From NCBI RefSeq assembly GCF_900109935.1, contig NZ_FOBV01000015.1, forward strand, positions 1 through 43,642: a stretch of 43,642 nucleotides of DNA. The letters run 5' to 3'. How positions within the stretch are numbered: the first letter of the stretch is position 1; every line of letters begins with the position of its first letter. The translations under genes were made by a program, and so were the position numbers. This DNA comes from Chryseobacterium taichungense. Its GTDB lineage: Bacteria > Bacteroidota > Bacteroidia > Flavobacteriales > Weeksellaceae. Positions 6,998-15,909 of this stretch are shown in pieces. Below the pieces are notes generated by a model that made no database searches, was not told the origin of the DNA, and saw nothing but the letters and a program-made list of their open reading frames with translations.

Positions 6998-8875
6998 ATG
7001 GAAACAAGCTTAGCCATGAATACACTTTTATTCCTGGGCGTTGCCATTATTATGGTTCCGCTGGCGAGGAAATTCGGACTAAGTTCTGTAATTGGCTATA
7101 TTGCAGGGGGAATTATTATTGGCCCTTATGTTTTAAGGCTGACAGGAAAGGATGTTAACGACATTATGCATGCCAGTGAATTTGGCGTAATCATGCTTCT
7201 TTTTCTTGTCGGACTCGAGCTTGAACCCCGGAAATTCTGGGAAATGCGGAAGAAAATTGTCGGGTTGGGTCTTAGTCAGATGCTTCTTACCATTTCATTG
7301 CTTTTCCTTGTCTTTATAATGGTCGGGTGGCCTTTAGATAAAGCCATTGCTATTGCCATGTGCTTTGCCCTTTCTTCTACGGCTATTGTTTTACAGACTT
7401 TACAGGAAAAAAATAATTTAAAAACACTGGCAGGAGAAGCTTCATTTTCCACACTGTTGTTCCAGGATATTGCAGTGATTCCTATTTTGGCGATCCTCCC
7501 GCTGATTGCGCATTACAAAGCAAGACATCATGATAATGAAATTCAGGTACTGATTCAGACACTGCCTGAGTGGATGCAGTTTGCAACTGTGATTTTAGGA
7601 GTTGCCCTATTAATATTACTGGGAAGATATGTTTTTGTCCCTTTTTTAAGATATGTTTCAAAATCAGGAATGACGGAATTACTGACTGCTTCTTCCCTAT
7701 TCCTGGTCATTGGAGTTTCGGAACTTATGGTGGCCATTGGTCTTTCACCGGCTTTAGGAGCTTTTCTCGCAGGAGTAATGCTGGCCAACAGTGAATTCCG
7801 GCACGAGCTTGAGGCTCAGATTGATCCCTTTAAAGGTCTATTGCTTGCTGTTTTTTTTGTAAGTGTCGGGTCTACTATGAATTTTAATATCATTCAGGAA
7901 GATCCTTTATTTATTTTCAGTACTGTTTTTGCCGTTTTAGTAATTAAGTTTATTGTTTTATTTGCAATTGGCAGGTTTTTCAAGATTGATACGCCCCAAA
8001 GTCTCTTTTATGCATTTGCCCTTTCGCAGGTGGGAGAATTTGCATTTGTACTGATCAATTACGCTTCAAATCTTTATTTGTTGAGTCCGGAGCTCAACGC
8101 CCAGATGATGGCCGTTACAGCCATTACGATGTGTATTACACCATTTCTTTTGATTATTAATGACAAGCTGATTACTCCAAAATTCATCAAAGAAGTTCCG
8201 GACCCTGAAAATAATTTCAATATTTTAGACAGCGATGTTAAGCAAAAGAAGATTATCATTGTTGGTTTTGGGCATTTCGGAAGTACAGTCGGGCGACTTT
8301 TAAAGGCTAATAAAATATCCGCCACGGTGTTGGACAGAGACTCTGACCGGGTAAAGTTATTAAGAAGCTTTGGCTTTAAAGTTTATTATGGTGACGCCAC
8401 TAAAATTCCCACTTTACGCGCAGCCGGGATTGAAGATGCTGAAATACTTGTACTCTGCCTTGATGATCCTGATGACAATAAATTTATTGCTGATGTGGTA
8501 CGCGATCATTATCCCAACGTAAAAATATTTGTGCGGGCCAAAAACAGAATCGATGCTTATAATTATCTGAATAACGGGATCAATAACATTTATCGTGAAA
8601 CACTTGGTACAGCCGTTGATATGGCTGTAGACGTCCTTCATGAAACAGGTATGCGGAAGTATGCCGCCAGACGGCTCGGACAAAGATTTATGGCTATTGA
8701 CAAACAATCTATTAGAAAGCTGGCGAAGGCAGAGGAAGACGATGAAATTCATCTTTTTACCACAAAAGAAATCCTCCAGCGAGAGGAGGAATTATTGGCT
8801 TATGATAATCTTAATTTTGAAAATAGGCAATGGGAAGATTCCTCCAATGATGATGAGGATGAAGGAGATAAATGA
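6998..8875 (+). CDS. CPA2 cation:proton antiporter, KefB/KefC-like
   Basis: 625 residues. Residues 1 to about 390 form the Na+/H+-exchanger membrane domain with some 12 segments, including ALSSTAIVLQ and LSPALGAFLAGVMLANS, which match the ion-binding core. An RCK/TrkA-N domain follows with the nucleotide-binding IIIVGFGHFGSTVGRLL near 412-428 and the acidic strand end VLDRDSDRV. The C-terminus is acidic. The protein exchanges K+ or Na+ for protons at the inner membrane and is probably gated by the RCK domain and the KefG-like protein encoded just before. Its stop codon directly abuts that of the convergent GIN-domain gene. Confidence 0.94.
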   Translation: METSLAMNTLLFLGVAIIMVPLARKFGLSSVIGYIAGGIIIGPYVLRLTGKDVNDIMHASEFGVIMLLFLVGLELEPRKFWEMRKKIVGLGLSQMLLTISLLFLVFIMVGWPLDKAIAIAMCFALSSTAIVLQTLQEKNNLKTLAGEASFSTLLFQDIAVIPILAILPLIAHYKARHHDNEIQVLIQTLPEWMQFATVILGVALLILLGRYVFVPFLRYVSKSGMTELLTASSLFLVIGVSELMVAIGLSPALGAFLAGVMLANSEFRHELEAQIDPFKGLLLAVFFVSVGSTMNFNIIQEDPLFIFSTVFAVLVIKFIVLFAIGRFFKIDTPQSLFYAFALSQVGEFAFVLINYASNLYLLSPELNAQMMAVTAITMCITPFLLIINDKLITPKFIKEVPDPENNFNILDSDVKQKKIIIVGFGHFGSTVGRLLKANKISATVLDRDSDRVKLLRSFGFKVYYGDATKIPTLRAAGIEDAEILVLCLDDPDDNKFIADVVRDHYPNVKIFVRAKNRIDAYNYLNNGINNIYRETLGTAVDMAVDVLHETGMRKYAARRLGQRFMAIDKQSIRKLAKAEEDDEIHLFTTKEILQREEELLAYDNLNFENRQWEDSSNDDEDEGDK

Positions 8876-9697
8876 TTATTGAATATTTACGCTTCCACCA
8901 CTGCTTTCTTCTTTCGTTACTGAGGTTACATTTCCTTTTTTGTATACACTTACGCTGCCGCCGGAGGAAGCCTCTGCATAAATAGATGATGTCGCGCTGA
9001 TATCTACGCTTGCACCGCTGGATGCGTCTACTTTCACCTTGTCAGCTGTAACATTCTTAGCAGAAATACTGCTTCCTGATGAGGACGAAATTTCAGCATT
9101 TTTTGCTTTACCTGAAAGATCTAAACTTGATCCTGATGAGGCTTCTATATCGAGATCTACAGCCCATATTTTTCCTGAAAAGCTGCTGCTGCTTCCTGCA
9201 GAAATTTCAAAATCATTGGCTTCAAGATTTCCGCTTACAGATGCTGCGCTCGATATTTCGATATCTGTTTTTTCCTGAACAAATTTATCTTTGATTGTAA
9301 TTCCTGCCGCGGAATTGGCTTCAATTTTAGTAAAATCTTTAGTATAAATCTTTGCAGAAACATTGTGGTTATTCATCACCCTGATTCCTTTTTTATAATG
9401 GATGTGTAGTTTGCCTCCACTGATATCAACCAACACATCGTCAATAATATTTTCAGGAGCAGAAACCACTACTTTTTCCATGTCAGATTTTATAATTTCA
9501 GCTTCAATAGCCTGGGAAACTTCGATTTCATCAAAATTTCCGGTTACCTGCTTCTGTTGAATAGGTCCGTGATCGGTTGAAACTACGTCTTTCACCCAGC
9601 TTCCGTCTCCGTTATCACCGTGTTTTTTATCTTTCCTGCCATCACATGATGCCAGAAGTACAAATGCTGAAAAAATAAAAAGTTTTGTTGATTTCAT
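8876..9697 (-). CDS. GIN-domain (DUF2807) lipoprotein
   Basis: 273 residues. A lipoprotein signal (LFIFSAFVLLASC, Cys at 19) is followed by a charged linker and a putative auto-transporter adhesin head GIN domain. The domain is a right-handed beta helix with repeats such as SSGASVDIS, SSGSSISAKN and SSGGSVNIQ every 18-22 residues. FDEIEVSQAIEAEIIKSD near 55-72 is the usual domain start. Proteins of this type are widespread in Bacteroidota; the function is unknown and a surface or periplasmic place is expected. No TAnnTTTG box was found upstream. The stop codon touches that of the antiporter gene. Confidence 0.92.
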   Translation of the reverse strand: MKSTKLFIFSAFVLLASCDGRKDKKHGDNGDGSWVKDVVSTDHGPIQQKQVTGNFDEIEVSQAIEAEIIKSDMEKVVVSAPENIIDDVLVDISGGKLHIHYKKGIRVMNNHNVSAKIYTKDFTKIEANSAAGITIKDKFVQEKTDIEISSAASVSGNLEANDFEISAGSSSSFSGKIWAVDLDIEASSGSSLDLSGKAKNAEISSSSGSSISAKNVTADKVKVDASSGASVDISATSSIYAEASSGGSVSVYKKGNVTSVTKEESSGGSVNIQ

Positions 9698-9925
9698 AGT
9701 CAGTTGAATTTTATGATTACTTATTTATTAACAACTAATTTATAAAAAATATTACATTGCTGTTGATATAAATAAGACCCGGATCATATTAACCATTTTT
9801 CGGATATTATTTTTCTATTGCTTAAGTGATAAAACCATTTAAAAATCAATAACTTATACCACAATTTACCTTTCAATGGTATAAGTATTGAACTAATAGA
9901 CCTACACATTACAAAAATATTGATT

Positions 9926-10291
9926 ATGATTTCATCAAAAACTCACGCTATTTTGGATTACCTTGTAGGTATATTGTTAATTGCCGCTCCGTGGCTTTTG
10001 GGATTTGCTGATGACAGCGCAGCTACAACGATTCCGGTCATTCTTGGAATATCAACTATCTTGTATAGTCTTCTGACCAATTATGAATATTCTGTGGCCA
10101 GAATGATTCCTTATAAAGTACATCTTACAATCGACTTTTTAGCCGGAATCCTATTACTGACGTCACCATGGCTGTTTGGTTTTAGTGACAGAGTATATCT
10201 CCCTCATGTAATTGTGGGCGCATTTGAAATTGTGGCGGTACTGCTTTCCCGGAAAGCGACATCAACCGTTCCTGCACCAAAACAGATATAA
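9926..10291 (+). CDS. SPW-repeat membrane protein
   Basis: 121 residues from the ATG at 9926; an in-frame TTG lies two codons upstream but has no support. It has four membrane segments and two copies of the SPW-type motif: LIAAPWLLGFAD near 20 and LLTSPWLFGFSD near 77, each at the end of a membrane helix. SPW proteins are small integral membrane proteins of unknown role, found in many environmental bacteria. The gene stands alone and is followed by a strong terminator. Confidence 0.85.
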   Translation: MISSKTHAILDYLVGILLIAAPWLLGFADDSAATTIPVILGISTILYSLLTNYEYSVARMIPYKVHLTIDFLAGILLLTSPWLFGFSDRVYLPHVIVGAFEIVAVLLSRKATSTVPAPKQI

Positions 10292-10319
10292 GACTCCTTT
10301 AATTTTTCAATTTAATATG

Positions 10320-10354
10320 AGAGCTTTTCCTTATTTCGGAAAAGCTCTTTTTCT
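10320..10354 (+). terminator. Strong Rho-independent terminator after the SPW gene
   Basis: A perfect 11-bp stem AGAGCTTTTCC/GGAAAAGCTCT (10320-10330 and 10338-10348) with a 7-nt loop, followed by TTTTTCTTT. Confidence 0.9.
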
Positions 10355-10428
10355 TTGATGATAAGATTTAATTCCTGCTCTTTTTAACATAAGATTTAAT
10401 ATCTTTAGGCATTATTAATAAATCGTTT

Positions 10429-12570
10429 ATGAAGAAGATTTCATCAGTATTATTAATTTCTGCATTAGCATTTAATCAATCCTGTACAACAATGAAAAGT
10501 ACCGAAACCCAAAAGGAAGTTCCTACTCCGGACGCTTCTCTTTCGTCAAATCCTTTTATGAAGAAAAGCAAACTTCAGTATGAGGCACCGGAATTTGATA
10601 AAATTAAAGACGAACATTTTAAACCTGCATTTGATTTTGGACTTAAGCAACATGATGCTGAAATCCTGAAGATTGCCAACAATCCTGAAGCGCCTACTTT
10701 CGACAATACGCTGGTAGCCCTGGAAAAAAGCGGCGAAATTCTGAAAAGGGCAATGATCGTATTTTCCAACCTGACAAGTGCCAATACCAATCCTACGCTA
10801 CAGGCTTTGGATGAAGAATATGCACCAATCTTCGCAGCACATTCGGATAAAATGTATCTTAATGAGAATCTTTATAAAAGGATAAAAGCAATTCCGGAAA
10901 ATGGTTTAGATTCTGAAAGCAAAAGACTTTTACAATATTACAAGCAAAATTTTGAAATTGCAGGAGCAAATCTTTCGGCTGCTGACAAAGAAAAACTAAA
11001 GCAGATCAACCAGGAACTGGCTTCACTGTCTACCCAATATTCCAATAAATTACTGGAAGCAAGAAAACAGGGAGGTGTTTTCTTTAGTGACGTTAAAGAA
11101 CTTGACGGCCTTTCGGCTGATGAAATTGCTGCAGCTGCAAGCGATGCTAAAAATGCCGGAAAACCGGGCCAGTATTTATTGGCTTTACAAAATACAACCC
11201 AACAGCCACTTCTGCAAAATCTGAAAAACAGATCAACACGTGAGAAACTGTTTAAGGCATCATGGACGAGAGCTGAAAAAGGTGACGGAAATGACACCAG
11301 AGAAACGATTGAAAAATTGGCGAAGTTAAGGCTTAAAAAAGCACAGATTTTAGGTAAGAAAAGTTTCGCTGAATGGAAACTTCAGGATCAGATGGCCAAA
11401 ACGCCTGAAGCAGCCACTCATTTAATGAATCAGATTGCAACACCGGCTGTAGAAACAGCGACACGCGAGGCAAAAGATATTCAGGACCTTATCGATCAAC
11501 AAAACGGCGGCTTCAAAGTGGAACCTTGGGACTGGAACTTCTATGCTGAACAGGTTAGAAAAGCCAAATTTGACCTCGACGAAAGCGAGATAAAACCTTA
11601 TTTTGAAATTACTACTGTTCTGGAAAAAGGCGTTTTCTTCGCAGCCGAAAAATTCTACGGACTGACGTTCAAGAAAAGAACAGACCTTCCAGTGTACCAT
11701 CCTGATGTAGTAACTTATGAAGTTTTTGACCATGACGGTAAATCGATTGCAATTTATTACCTGGATTTCTACACAAGAGATTCTAAAAACGGGGGTGCCT
11801 GGATGAGCAACTTCGTTGAGCAGTCTTATTTATTGGGAACAAAACCTGTTATCGTAAACTGCTACAATTATCAGAAACCGGCTCCCGGAAAGCCCTCTTT
11901 AATAAGCTTTGATGATGTTTCAACGATTTTCCATGAATTCGGTCACTCAATCCATGGAATGTTTGCCAGCCAGAAATATCCTTCGCTATCAGGAACCAAT
12001 GTTCCGAGAGACTTTGTGGAATTTCCTTCACAAATTAATGAACACTGGGCTTTAGATCCTGTCGTTTTGAAAAATTACGCTTTGCATTACGAGACCAAAC
12101 AGCCGATTCCACAAACATTGGTTGATAAAATAAAAAAGGCCTCAACTTTCAATCAGGGTTATATGACTACAGAATTGGTTTCCGCTGCCGAATTGGATAT
12201 GGACTGGCACACTGTAACCAATGAAAGTGAATTGATTCCTGTTTTAGATTTCGAAAAGCAATCATTAGCGAAACATGGCTTTACTTTGGCAACAGTTCCT
12301 CCACGATATCACACTCCTTATTTTGCGCACATTTGGGGAGGCGGTTATTCTGCAGGGTATTATGCTTATTTATGGTCTGAAACTCTGGATAATGATGCCT
12401 GGGAATGGATCAAAGACAACGGCGGACTAACCAGAGAAAACGGGGACCGCTTCAGAAAGTATATTCTGTCTGTGGGAAATTCGGTAGATCTGAATCAGGC
12501 ATTCAGAGATTTCACAGGACATGATCCGGATATTAAGCCTTTATTGAGAAACAGAGGTTTTATTAAATAG
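10429..12570 (+). CDS. dcp: M3 family zinc metallopeptidase, peptidyl-dipeptidase Dcp type
   Basis: 713 residues. The N-terminus is a lipoprotein signal (LISALAFNQSC, Cys at 19). A long helical region leads to the zinc site HEFGH at 502-506, with Glu531 in FVEFPSQINEHW as the third ligand. Late motifs YFAHIWGGGYSAGYYAYLW and FRDFTGHDPDIKPLL are typical of Dcp and oligopeptidase A. Dcp removes dipeptides from peptide C-termini. The lipid anchor places it in the periplasm or on the outer membrane, unlike cytoplasmic relatives. The -7 box may be TATCTTTA at 10400-10407. Confidence 0.94.
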   Translation: MKKISSVLLISALAFNQSCTTMKSTETQKEVPTPDASLSSNPFMKKSKLQYEAPEFDKIKDEHFKPAFDFGLKQHDAEILKIANNPEAPTFDNTLVALEKSGEILKRAMIVFSNLTSANTNPTLQALDEEYAPIFAAHSDKMYLNENLYKRIKAIPENGLDSESKRLLQYYKQNFEIAGANLSAADKEKLKQINQELASLSTQYSNKLLEARKQGGVFFSDVKELDGLSADEIAAAASDAKNAGKPGQYLLALQNTTQQPLLQNLKNRSTREKLFKASWTRAEKGDGNDTRETIEKLAKLRLKKAQILGKKSFAEWKLQDQMAKTPEAATHLMNQIATPAVETATREAKDIQDLIDQQNGGFKVEPWDWNFYAEQVRKAKFDLDESEIKPYFEITTVLEKGVFFAAEKFYGLTFKKRTDLPVYHPDVVTYEVFDHDGKSIAIYYLDFYTRDSKNGGAWMSNFVEQSYLLGTKPVIVNCYNYQKPAPGKPSLISFDDVSTIFHEFGHSIHGMFASQKYPSLSGTNVPRDFVEFPSQINEHWALDPVVLKNYALHYETKQPIPQTLVDKIKKASTFNQGYMTTELVSAAELDMDWHTVTNESELIPVLDFEKQSLAKHGFTLATVPPRYHTPYFAHIWGGGYSAGYYAYLWSETLDNDAWEWIKDNGGLTRENGDRFRKYILSVGNSVDLNQAFRDFTGHDPDIKPLLRNRGFIK

Positions 12571-12589
12571 TTTTGGAAAGCATTCATTT

Positions 12590-12794
12590 TTGGATGCTTT
12601 TTTTAGTTCTAAATATTAATGGTATGTATTTTCACGATGACGCTTTTTCTCCCGCTGATTTTGCAGATAACGCAGATTTAATAACTGTGAAATTATATCG
12701 AAAATCAAGCCCCGTAAAAACCTCCCCAATTGATACGAACTTTTGTGGACTCCGTGAAAATAATTCGTGTAATTTTGTGTCTTAAAATAAAAAA
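12590..12794. other. Intergenic stretch with degraded repeat-like sequence
   Basis: The stretch between the peptidase and the YchJ-like gene. It contains CGCTGATTTTGCAGATAACG (12653-12672), GAACTTTTGTGGACTCCGTG and AATTCGTGTAATTTTGTG. I remember phrases of this style recurring between genes in flavobacterial genomes, but that is memory, not a search. A 70-codon frame here (12573-12785) shows no protein-like composition and was not called. Confidence 0.35.
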
Positions 12795-13172
12795 ATGAAT
12801 TGTCCCTGCTGTTCCGGAAAAATTTATGAAGAATGCTGTAAACCGTATCATACCGGAGAAAAGAATGCGCCGACCGCAGAAGCACTTATGCGTTCCCGGT
12901 TTTCTGCATTTGCCATTCCGAATGCTAATTATCTGATGGAAACTACGCTGCCCAGCAAGAGAAAATATCACAATAAAAAGGATTTACAGGAATGGGGAGA
13001 AATCAATACATGGGCAAAACTGGAAATAGTAGCAAAACCCGCCGTCAATAAAGTAGAATTTAAAGCCTTTTATACCGATGAAAATGGAGACCCTCAAATT
13101 CATCACGAGTTGTCAACATTTAAAATGATCCAAAACCGATGGTTTTACGCAACCGGAGAATTCCTGGAATAG
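12795..13172 (+). CDS. YchJ-like protein (SEC-C metal-binding motif)
   Basis: 125 residues. The N-terminal CPCCSGKIYEECC is a SEC-C zinc-binding motif (Cys 3, 5, 6, 14, 15 are present). It is followed by PYHTG...APTAEALMRSRFSAFAI, the hallmark of the YchJ family, and a NTF2-like second part with FKAFYTDENG...IHHELSTFKMIQNRWFYATGE. Length is a little below E. coli YchJ, which carries a second SEC-C motif at its end that is absent here. The role is unknown; the fold suggests binding of a protein or metal in the cytoplasm. Confidence 0.9.
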   Translation: MNCPCCSGKIYEECCKPYHTGEKNAPTAEALMRSRFSAFAIPNANYLMETTLPSKRKYHNKKDLQEWGEINTWAKLEIVAKPAVNKVEFKAFYTDENGDPQIHHELSTFKMIQNRWFYATGEFLE

Positions 13173-13260
13173 TACTGTTGCATTCATTCTGACAAGAGAT
13201 CATAAAGAATAGATTAATAAATGCTAATGAAAATCTTTGATTTTCTATCTTATATGTGAA

Positions 13261-13310
13261 TTTGGAGGCTCCCACCTTCCGTTATTCCTCCAAAGAAATA
13301 ATTTTTTATG
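13261..13310 (+). terminator. Possible terminator after the YchJ-like gene
   Basis: Arms TTTGGAGG and CCTCCAAA (13261-13268 and 13287-13294) form an 8-bp stem over an 18-nt loop, followed by a T-run at 13303-13308. It lies 90 nt past the stop. Confidence 0.4.
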
Positions 13311-13411
13311 GTTAAAATATCATCGGAACCTTGCCTACATCATGTTATGTTCTTCATTAGATACATTCTTTTAAAATACGCCATAAAATACTGAAAGATA
13401 ACAAATTGTAC

Positions 13412-13621
13412 TTGATCGGCTCTTCGGAGCACTTGATTGCTTCTTCGGACTGGTTGATCGGCTTTTCGGACTGGTTGATCGGCTCTTCTAAACACTTGAT
13501 TGTGCATTCGGAGTAATTGATTGCCACTGCGGAGTAGTTGATTACCTCTTCTAAATGCTTGATTGTACATTCGGAATGGTTGGTTCCCCATTCGAAGTGG
13601 TTGATTGCTTTATCGAAGCTG
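13412..13621. repeat. Tandem array 1: ten 21-nt units
   Basis: Ten consecutive units of exactly 21 nt, each starting TTGAT (TTGGT in unit 9). The consensus is TTGAT, a few variable bases, TTCGGA, then variable. Degenerate copies continue to about 13640. The units differ at the same places, so the array is old or under selection. Because 21 is a multiple of three, frames through it stay open and give heptapeptide repeats (INQSEKP, IKCSEEP on the minus strand). It lies between the 3' ends of two convergent genes. Confidence 0.85.
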
Positions 13622-13660
13622 TTTATCCGGCAAGCTGATTGTAAAAGTTTTATCATAAAA

Positions 13661-13687
13661 TAAAAATGTCCGGCAAAACCGGACATT
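13661..13687 (-). terminator. Terminator of the FKBP gene
   Basis: A perfect 9-bp stem AATGTCCGG/CCGGACATT (13665-13673, 13679-13687), with a T-run on the minus strand, 11 nt past the FKBP stop. Confidence 0.85.
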
Positions 13688-13697
13688 CATATTTTGG

Positions 13698-14198
13698 TTA
13701 GTGAGCTTCGTTTCCGTCGATCCCGTGTGCGTGACCATGTGACAACTCTTCTTCTGTTGCAGGACGTGTATTTAAAATTTCTACCTGGAAATCCAAAACT
13801 TTCCCTGCCATTGGGTGATTAAGGTCTGCAATTACCGCTTCCGGTGTAACCTCTACCACAAACGCCTGGAAATTGTTTCCCTGATTATCAGATAATGGCA
13901 AAATAGCTCCAACCGGCGGTGTTCCGGATTCCTGGAACATATCGATTGGCAACTGTGCAATGGCATCAGGCTGTCTTTCACCATAAGCTTCTTCCGGCTG
14001 AATTACAAATGCTGCTTTATCTCCAGCCTTTAATCCCAGAATATTTTGTTCAAATTTTGGGATCATCATTCCAACACCGTATAAAAACGTAAGTGGATTT
14101 TCTGCGGTGGTCTCTTCTACAAGAATTTTACTTCCGTCTTCTTCGATGGTGTGAAGTATGTAACTTACAGCTACAACATGATTGTTTTCGATTGTCAT
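13698..14198 (-). CDS. FKBP-type peptidyl-prolyl isomerase, SlyD-like
   Basis: 166 residues. FKBP half: VAVSYILHTIEEDGSKILVEET, then PLTFLYGVGMMIPKFEQNILGLKAGDKAAFVIQPEEAYGER. The inserted-in-flap domain of SlyD follows (QLPIDMF through NHPMAGKVLDFQVEIL). The C-terminal tail HGHAHGIDGNEAH is a short metal-binding stretch, much shorter than in E. coli SlyD. It should catalyse cis-trans isomerisation of prolyl bonds and act as a chaperone, possibly with nickel binding. A promoter box lies at 14239, and its 5' leader has a small CGTGA/TCACG hairpin. Confidence 0.93.
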   Translation of the reverse strand: MTIENNHVVAVSYILHTIEEDGSKILVEETTAENPLTFLYGVGMMIPKFEQNILGLKAGDKAAFVIQPEEAYGERQPDAIAQLPIDMFQESGTPPVGAILPLSDNQGNNFQAFVVEVTPEAVIADLNHPMAGKVLDFQVEILNTRPATEEELSHGHAHGIDGNEAH

Positions 14199-14238
14199 AT
14201 TTTTTTCTTTTTTTTCGTGAATCTCACGATTAACGATA

Positions 14239-14246
14239 CAAATATA
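14239..14246 (-). promoter_or_regulatory. Promoter -7 box for the FKBP gene
   Basis: TATATTTG on the minus strand (exact match), about 40 nt before the start codon. Confidence 0.55.
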
Positions 14247-14301
14247 CTGTTTTTGAATTCACCGACAGAAGAGTAAGCCGTAAAGAAGTATCCGTGGCGT
14301 T

Positions 14302-14553
14302 CTATTTCTGGTTTCTAGCGTCCCTTCTTTTTTTCTCACTCAGCATAAAAAGATACAGACTTTCCACCTTGGTTCTTGCCCACGGCGTTTTTCGTAAAAA
14401 CTTCAATGACGAGCTGATGCTCGGGTTATCTGTAAAGCATTTGATGTTGATCTGCTCACCCAATCTTTCAAAGCCCTGGTAATATTCTACCAGTTCTTCA
14501 AGAATGGCATCAAGTCTTTTTCCATGAAGCGGATCTTTAGATTGCTGTTCCAT
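14302..14553 (-). CDS. VF530 family (DUF2132) DNA-binding-like protein
   Basis: 83 residues. KDPLHGKRLDAILEELVEYY at 6-25 and the core INIKCFTDNPSISSSLKFLRKTPWARTKVESLYL at about 35-68 are close to the VF530/DUF2132 consensus. The family's solved fold resembles small helical nucleic-acid-binding proteins; a function has not been shown. The C-terminal KKRRDARNQK tail is very basic. It lies upstream of the FKBP gene on the same strand, but that gene has its own promoter box. Confidence 0.9.
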   Translation of the reverse strand: MEQQSKDPLHGKRLDAILEELVEYYQGFERLGEQINIKCFTDNPSISSSLKFLRKTPWARTKVESLYLFMLSEKKRRDARNQK

Positions 14554-14688
14554 TTGGTAAAAATAGACATTAAATTATATTCACGACAAACAATTCTATA
14601 ACAACAAAATATATTTTAGAACCAACTTTCACATCATCCGCTGAGAATAAACTTCAAGCCGCAACCTTTACTTTCAATTTATCTTCTT

Positions 14689-14696
14689 TAAATTTA
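14689..14696 (+). promoter_or_regulatory. Candidate -7 box for sbcD, abutting the start codon
   Basis: TAAATTTA differs from TAnnTTTG only at the last base and ends 4 nt before the sbcD ATG. A TTTAC at 14668 could be the -33 part. If real, the transcript would start at or next to the ATG. Confidence 0.4.
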
Positions 14697-14700
14697 CAGG

Positions 14701-15906
14701 ATGAAAATTCTGCACACTGCCGACTGGCATTTGGGTAAACGGCTCGACCGCTTTTCAAGACTGGAAGAGCAGATTCTGGTGATGGACGAGCTCGTACAGA
14801 TCGCCGATGAAGAAAAGGTTGATCTTGTTCTCATTGCCGGAGATTTATTTGACAACTTTAATCCCGGAACGGAGGCTGTTCAACTGTTTTATCAAACCTT
14901 AAAACGGTTATCATTAAACGGAAAGCGCCCTGTCATTGCCATTTCAGGAAACCACGATTCTCCCAGCCTTATCGATGCTCCCGATCCTCTGGCCCGTGAA
15001 TGCGGTATTATCCTGATCGGTCATCCCAAAGCGATCATCAATCCTTTTGAACTGGAGCATTTTAAAATCTCAAAATCAGCGGAAGGATTTATTGAACTCA
15101 CCTTAAAAAATCATGATTTTCCGGTAAGAATTCTTCATACGCCTTATGCCAATGAAATAAGGCTGAAACAATATTTGGGTGAAGATAAAGAAGCAGAACT
15201 GAATCAGGTTCTTGCGGAACACTGGCAGAAAAATGCAGATCAATTCTGCGATGAAAATGGAGTCAATTTACTCATGACCCATTTGTACATGAACAAAAAA
15301 GGAGCTCCCCTGCTGGACGAACCCGAAGGCGAAAAGCCGCTCAAAATAGGAAATGCAGATCTTATTTTTTCAGAAATCATTCCTCATCAGATTCAATATA
15401 CGGCACTCGGGCATCTTCACCGTTTTCAGAACATCGGAACGGACGAGAAACCTGTAGTATATTCATCTTCCCCGCTTTGCTACAGCTTCAGTGAAGCAGG
15501 ACAGACTAAACATATTTCCATCATTGAAGCAGAACCCAATCAACCCGTTCAGTTTACAAAAATTCCGATCAAAAACGGGAAATGCCTGGAGAGAAAAAGT
15601 TTCGACTGTATCGAAAAAACGATAGAATGGCTCACTATAAATCAGGACACCTTTGTAGAGCTTACTTTGGAAAGTGAAAGCTTTTTAAAAGCCGATGAGA
15701 GAAAACTTTTGTATCAGACTCACAGCGGAATCGTACACCTCATTCCGAAAATTAAAAATCAGGAATTACATGAAAATCAGCTTCGGGATATCAACCTCAG
15801 TCAGGATATTCAGTCTTTGTTCAAAGATTATTTTAAATCTAAAAATGGTGGTCAGGAGGCTAATGAGGAACTTATCGATTTGTTTAACGAAATTATTAAT
15901 CCTTAG
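14701..15906 (+). CDS. sbcD: Exonuclease SbcCD subunit D
   Basis: 401 residues, the usual length. The metallophosphatase motifs are all present: ADWHLGKRL at 7-15, AGDLFDNF near 46, SGNHDSPSL near 81, MTHLYMN near 196 and LGHLHRFQ near 238. With SbcC it cuts hairpins and processes DNA ends in an Mn2+- and ATP-dependent way. sbcC starts 3 nt after the stop, so the two are translated together. Confidence 0.96.
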   Translation: MKILHTADWHLGKRLDRFSRLEEQILVMDELVQIADEEKVDLVLIAGDLFDNFNPGTEAVQLFYQTLKRLSLNGKRPVIAISGNHDSPSLIDAPDPLARECGIILIGHPKAIINPFELEHFKISKSAEGFIELTLKNHDFPVRILHTPYANEIRLKQYLGEDKEAELNQVLAEHWQKNADQFCDENGVNLLMTHLYMNKKGAPLLDEPEGEKPLKIGNADLIFSEIIPHQIQYTALGHLHRFQNIGTDEKPVVYSSSPLCYSFSEAGQTKHISIIEAEPNQPVQFTKIPIKNGKCLERKSFDCIEKTIEWLTINQDTFVELTLESESFLKADERKLLYQTHSGIVHLIPKIKNQELHENQLRDINLSQDIQSLFKDYFKSKNGGQEANEELIDLFNEIINP

Positions 15907-15909
15907 CCC

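Noticed and set aside
12573..12785. A 70-codon frame directly after the M3 peptidase gene
   Set aside because: No homology or compositional sign of a protein; it runs through repeat-like intergenic DNA and has no plausible start signal.
13340..13686. Two overlapping minus-strand frames with heptapeptide repeats
   Set aside because: They exist only because 21-nt repeats lack stop codons in several frames; two frames at once are equally open, and there is no start signal.
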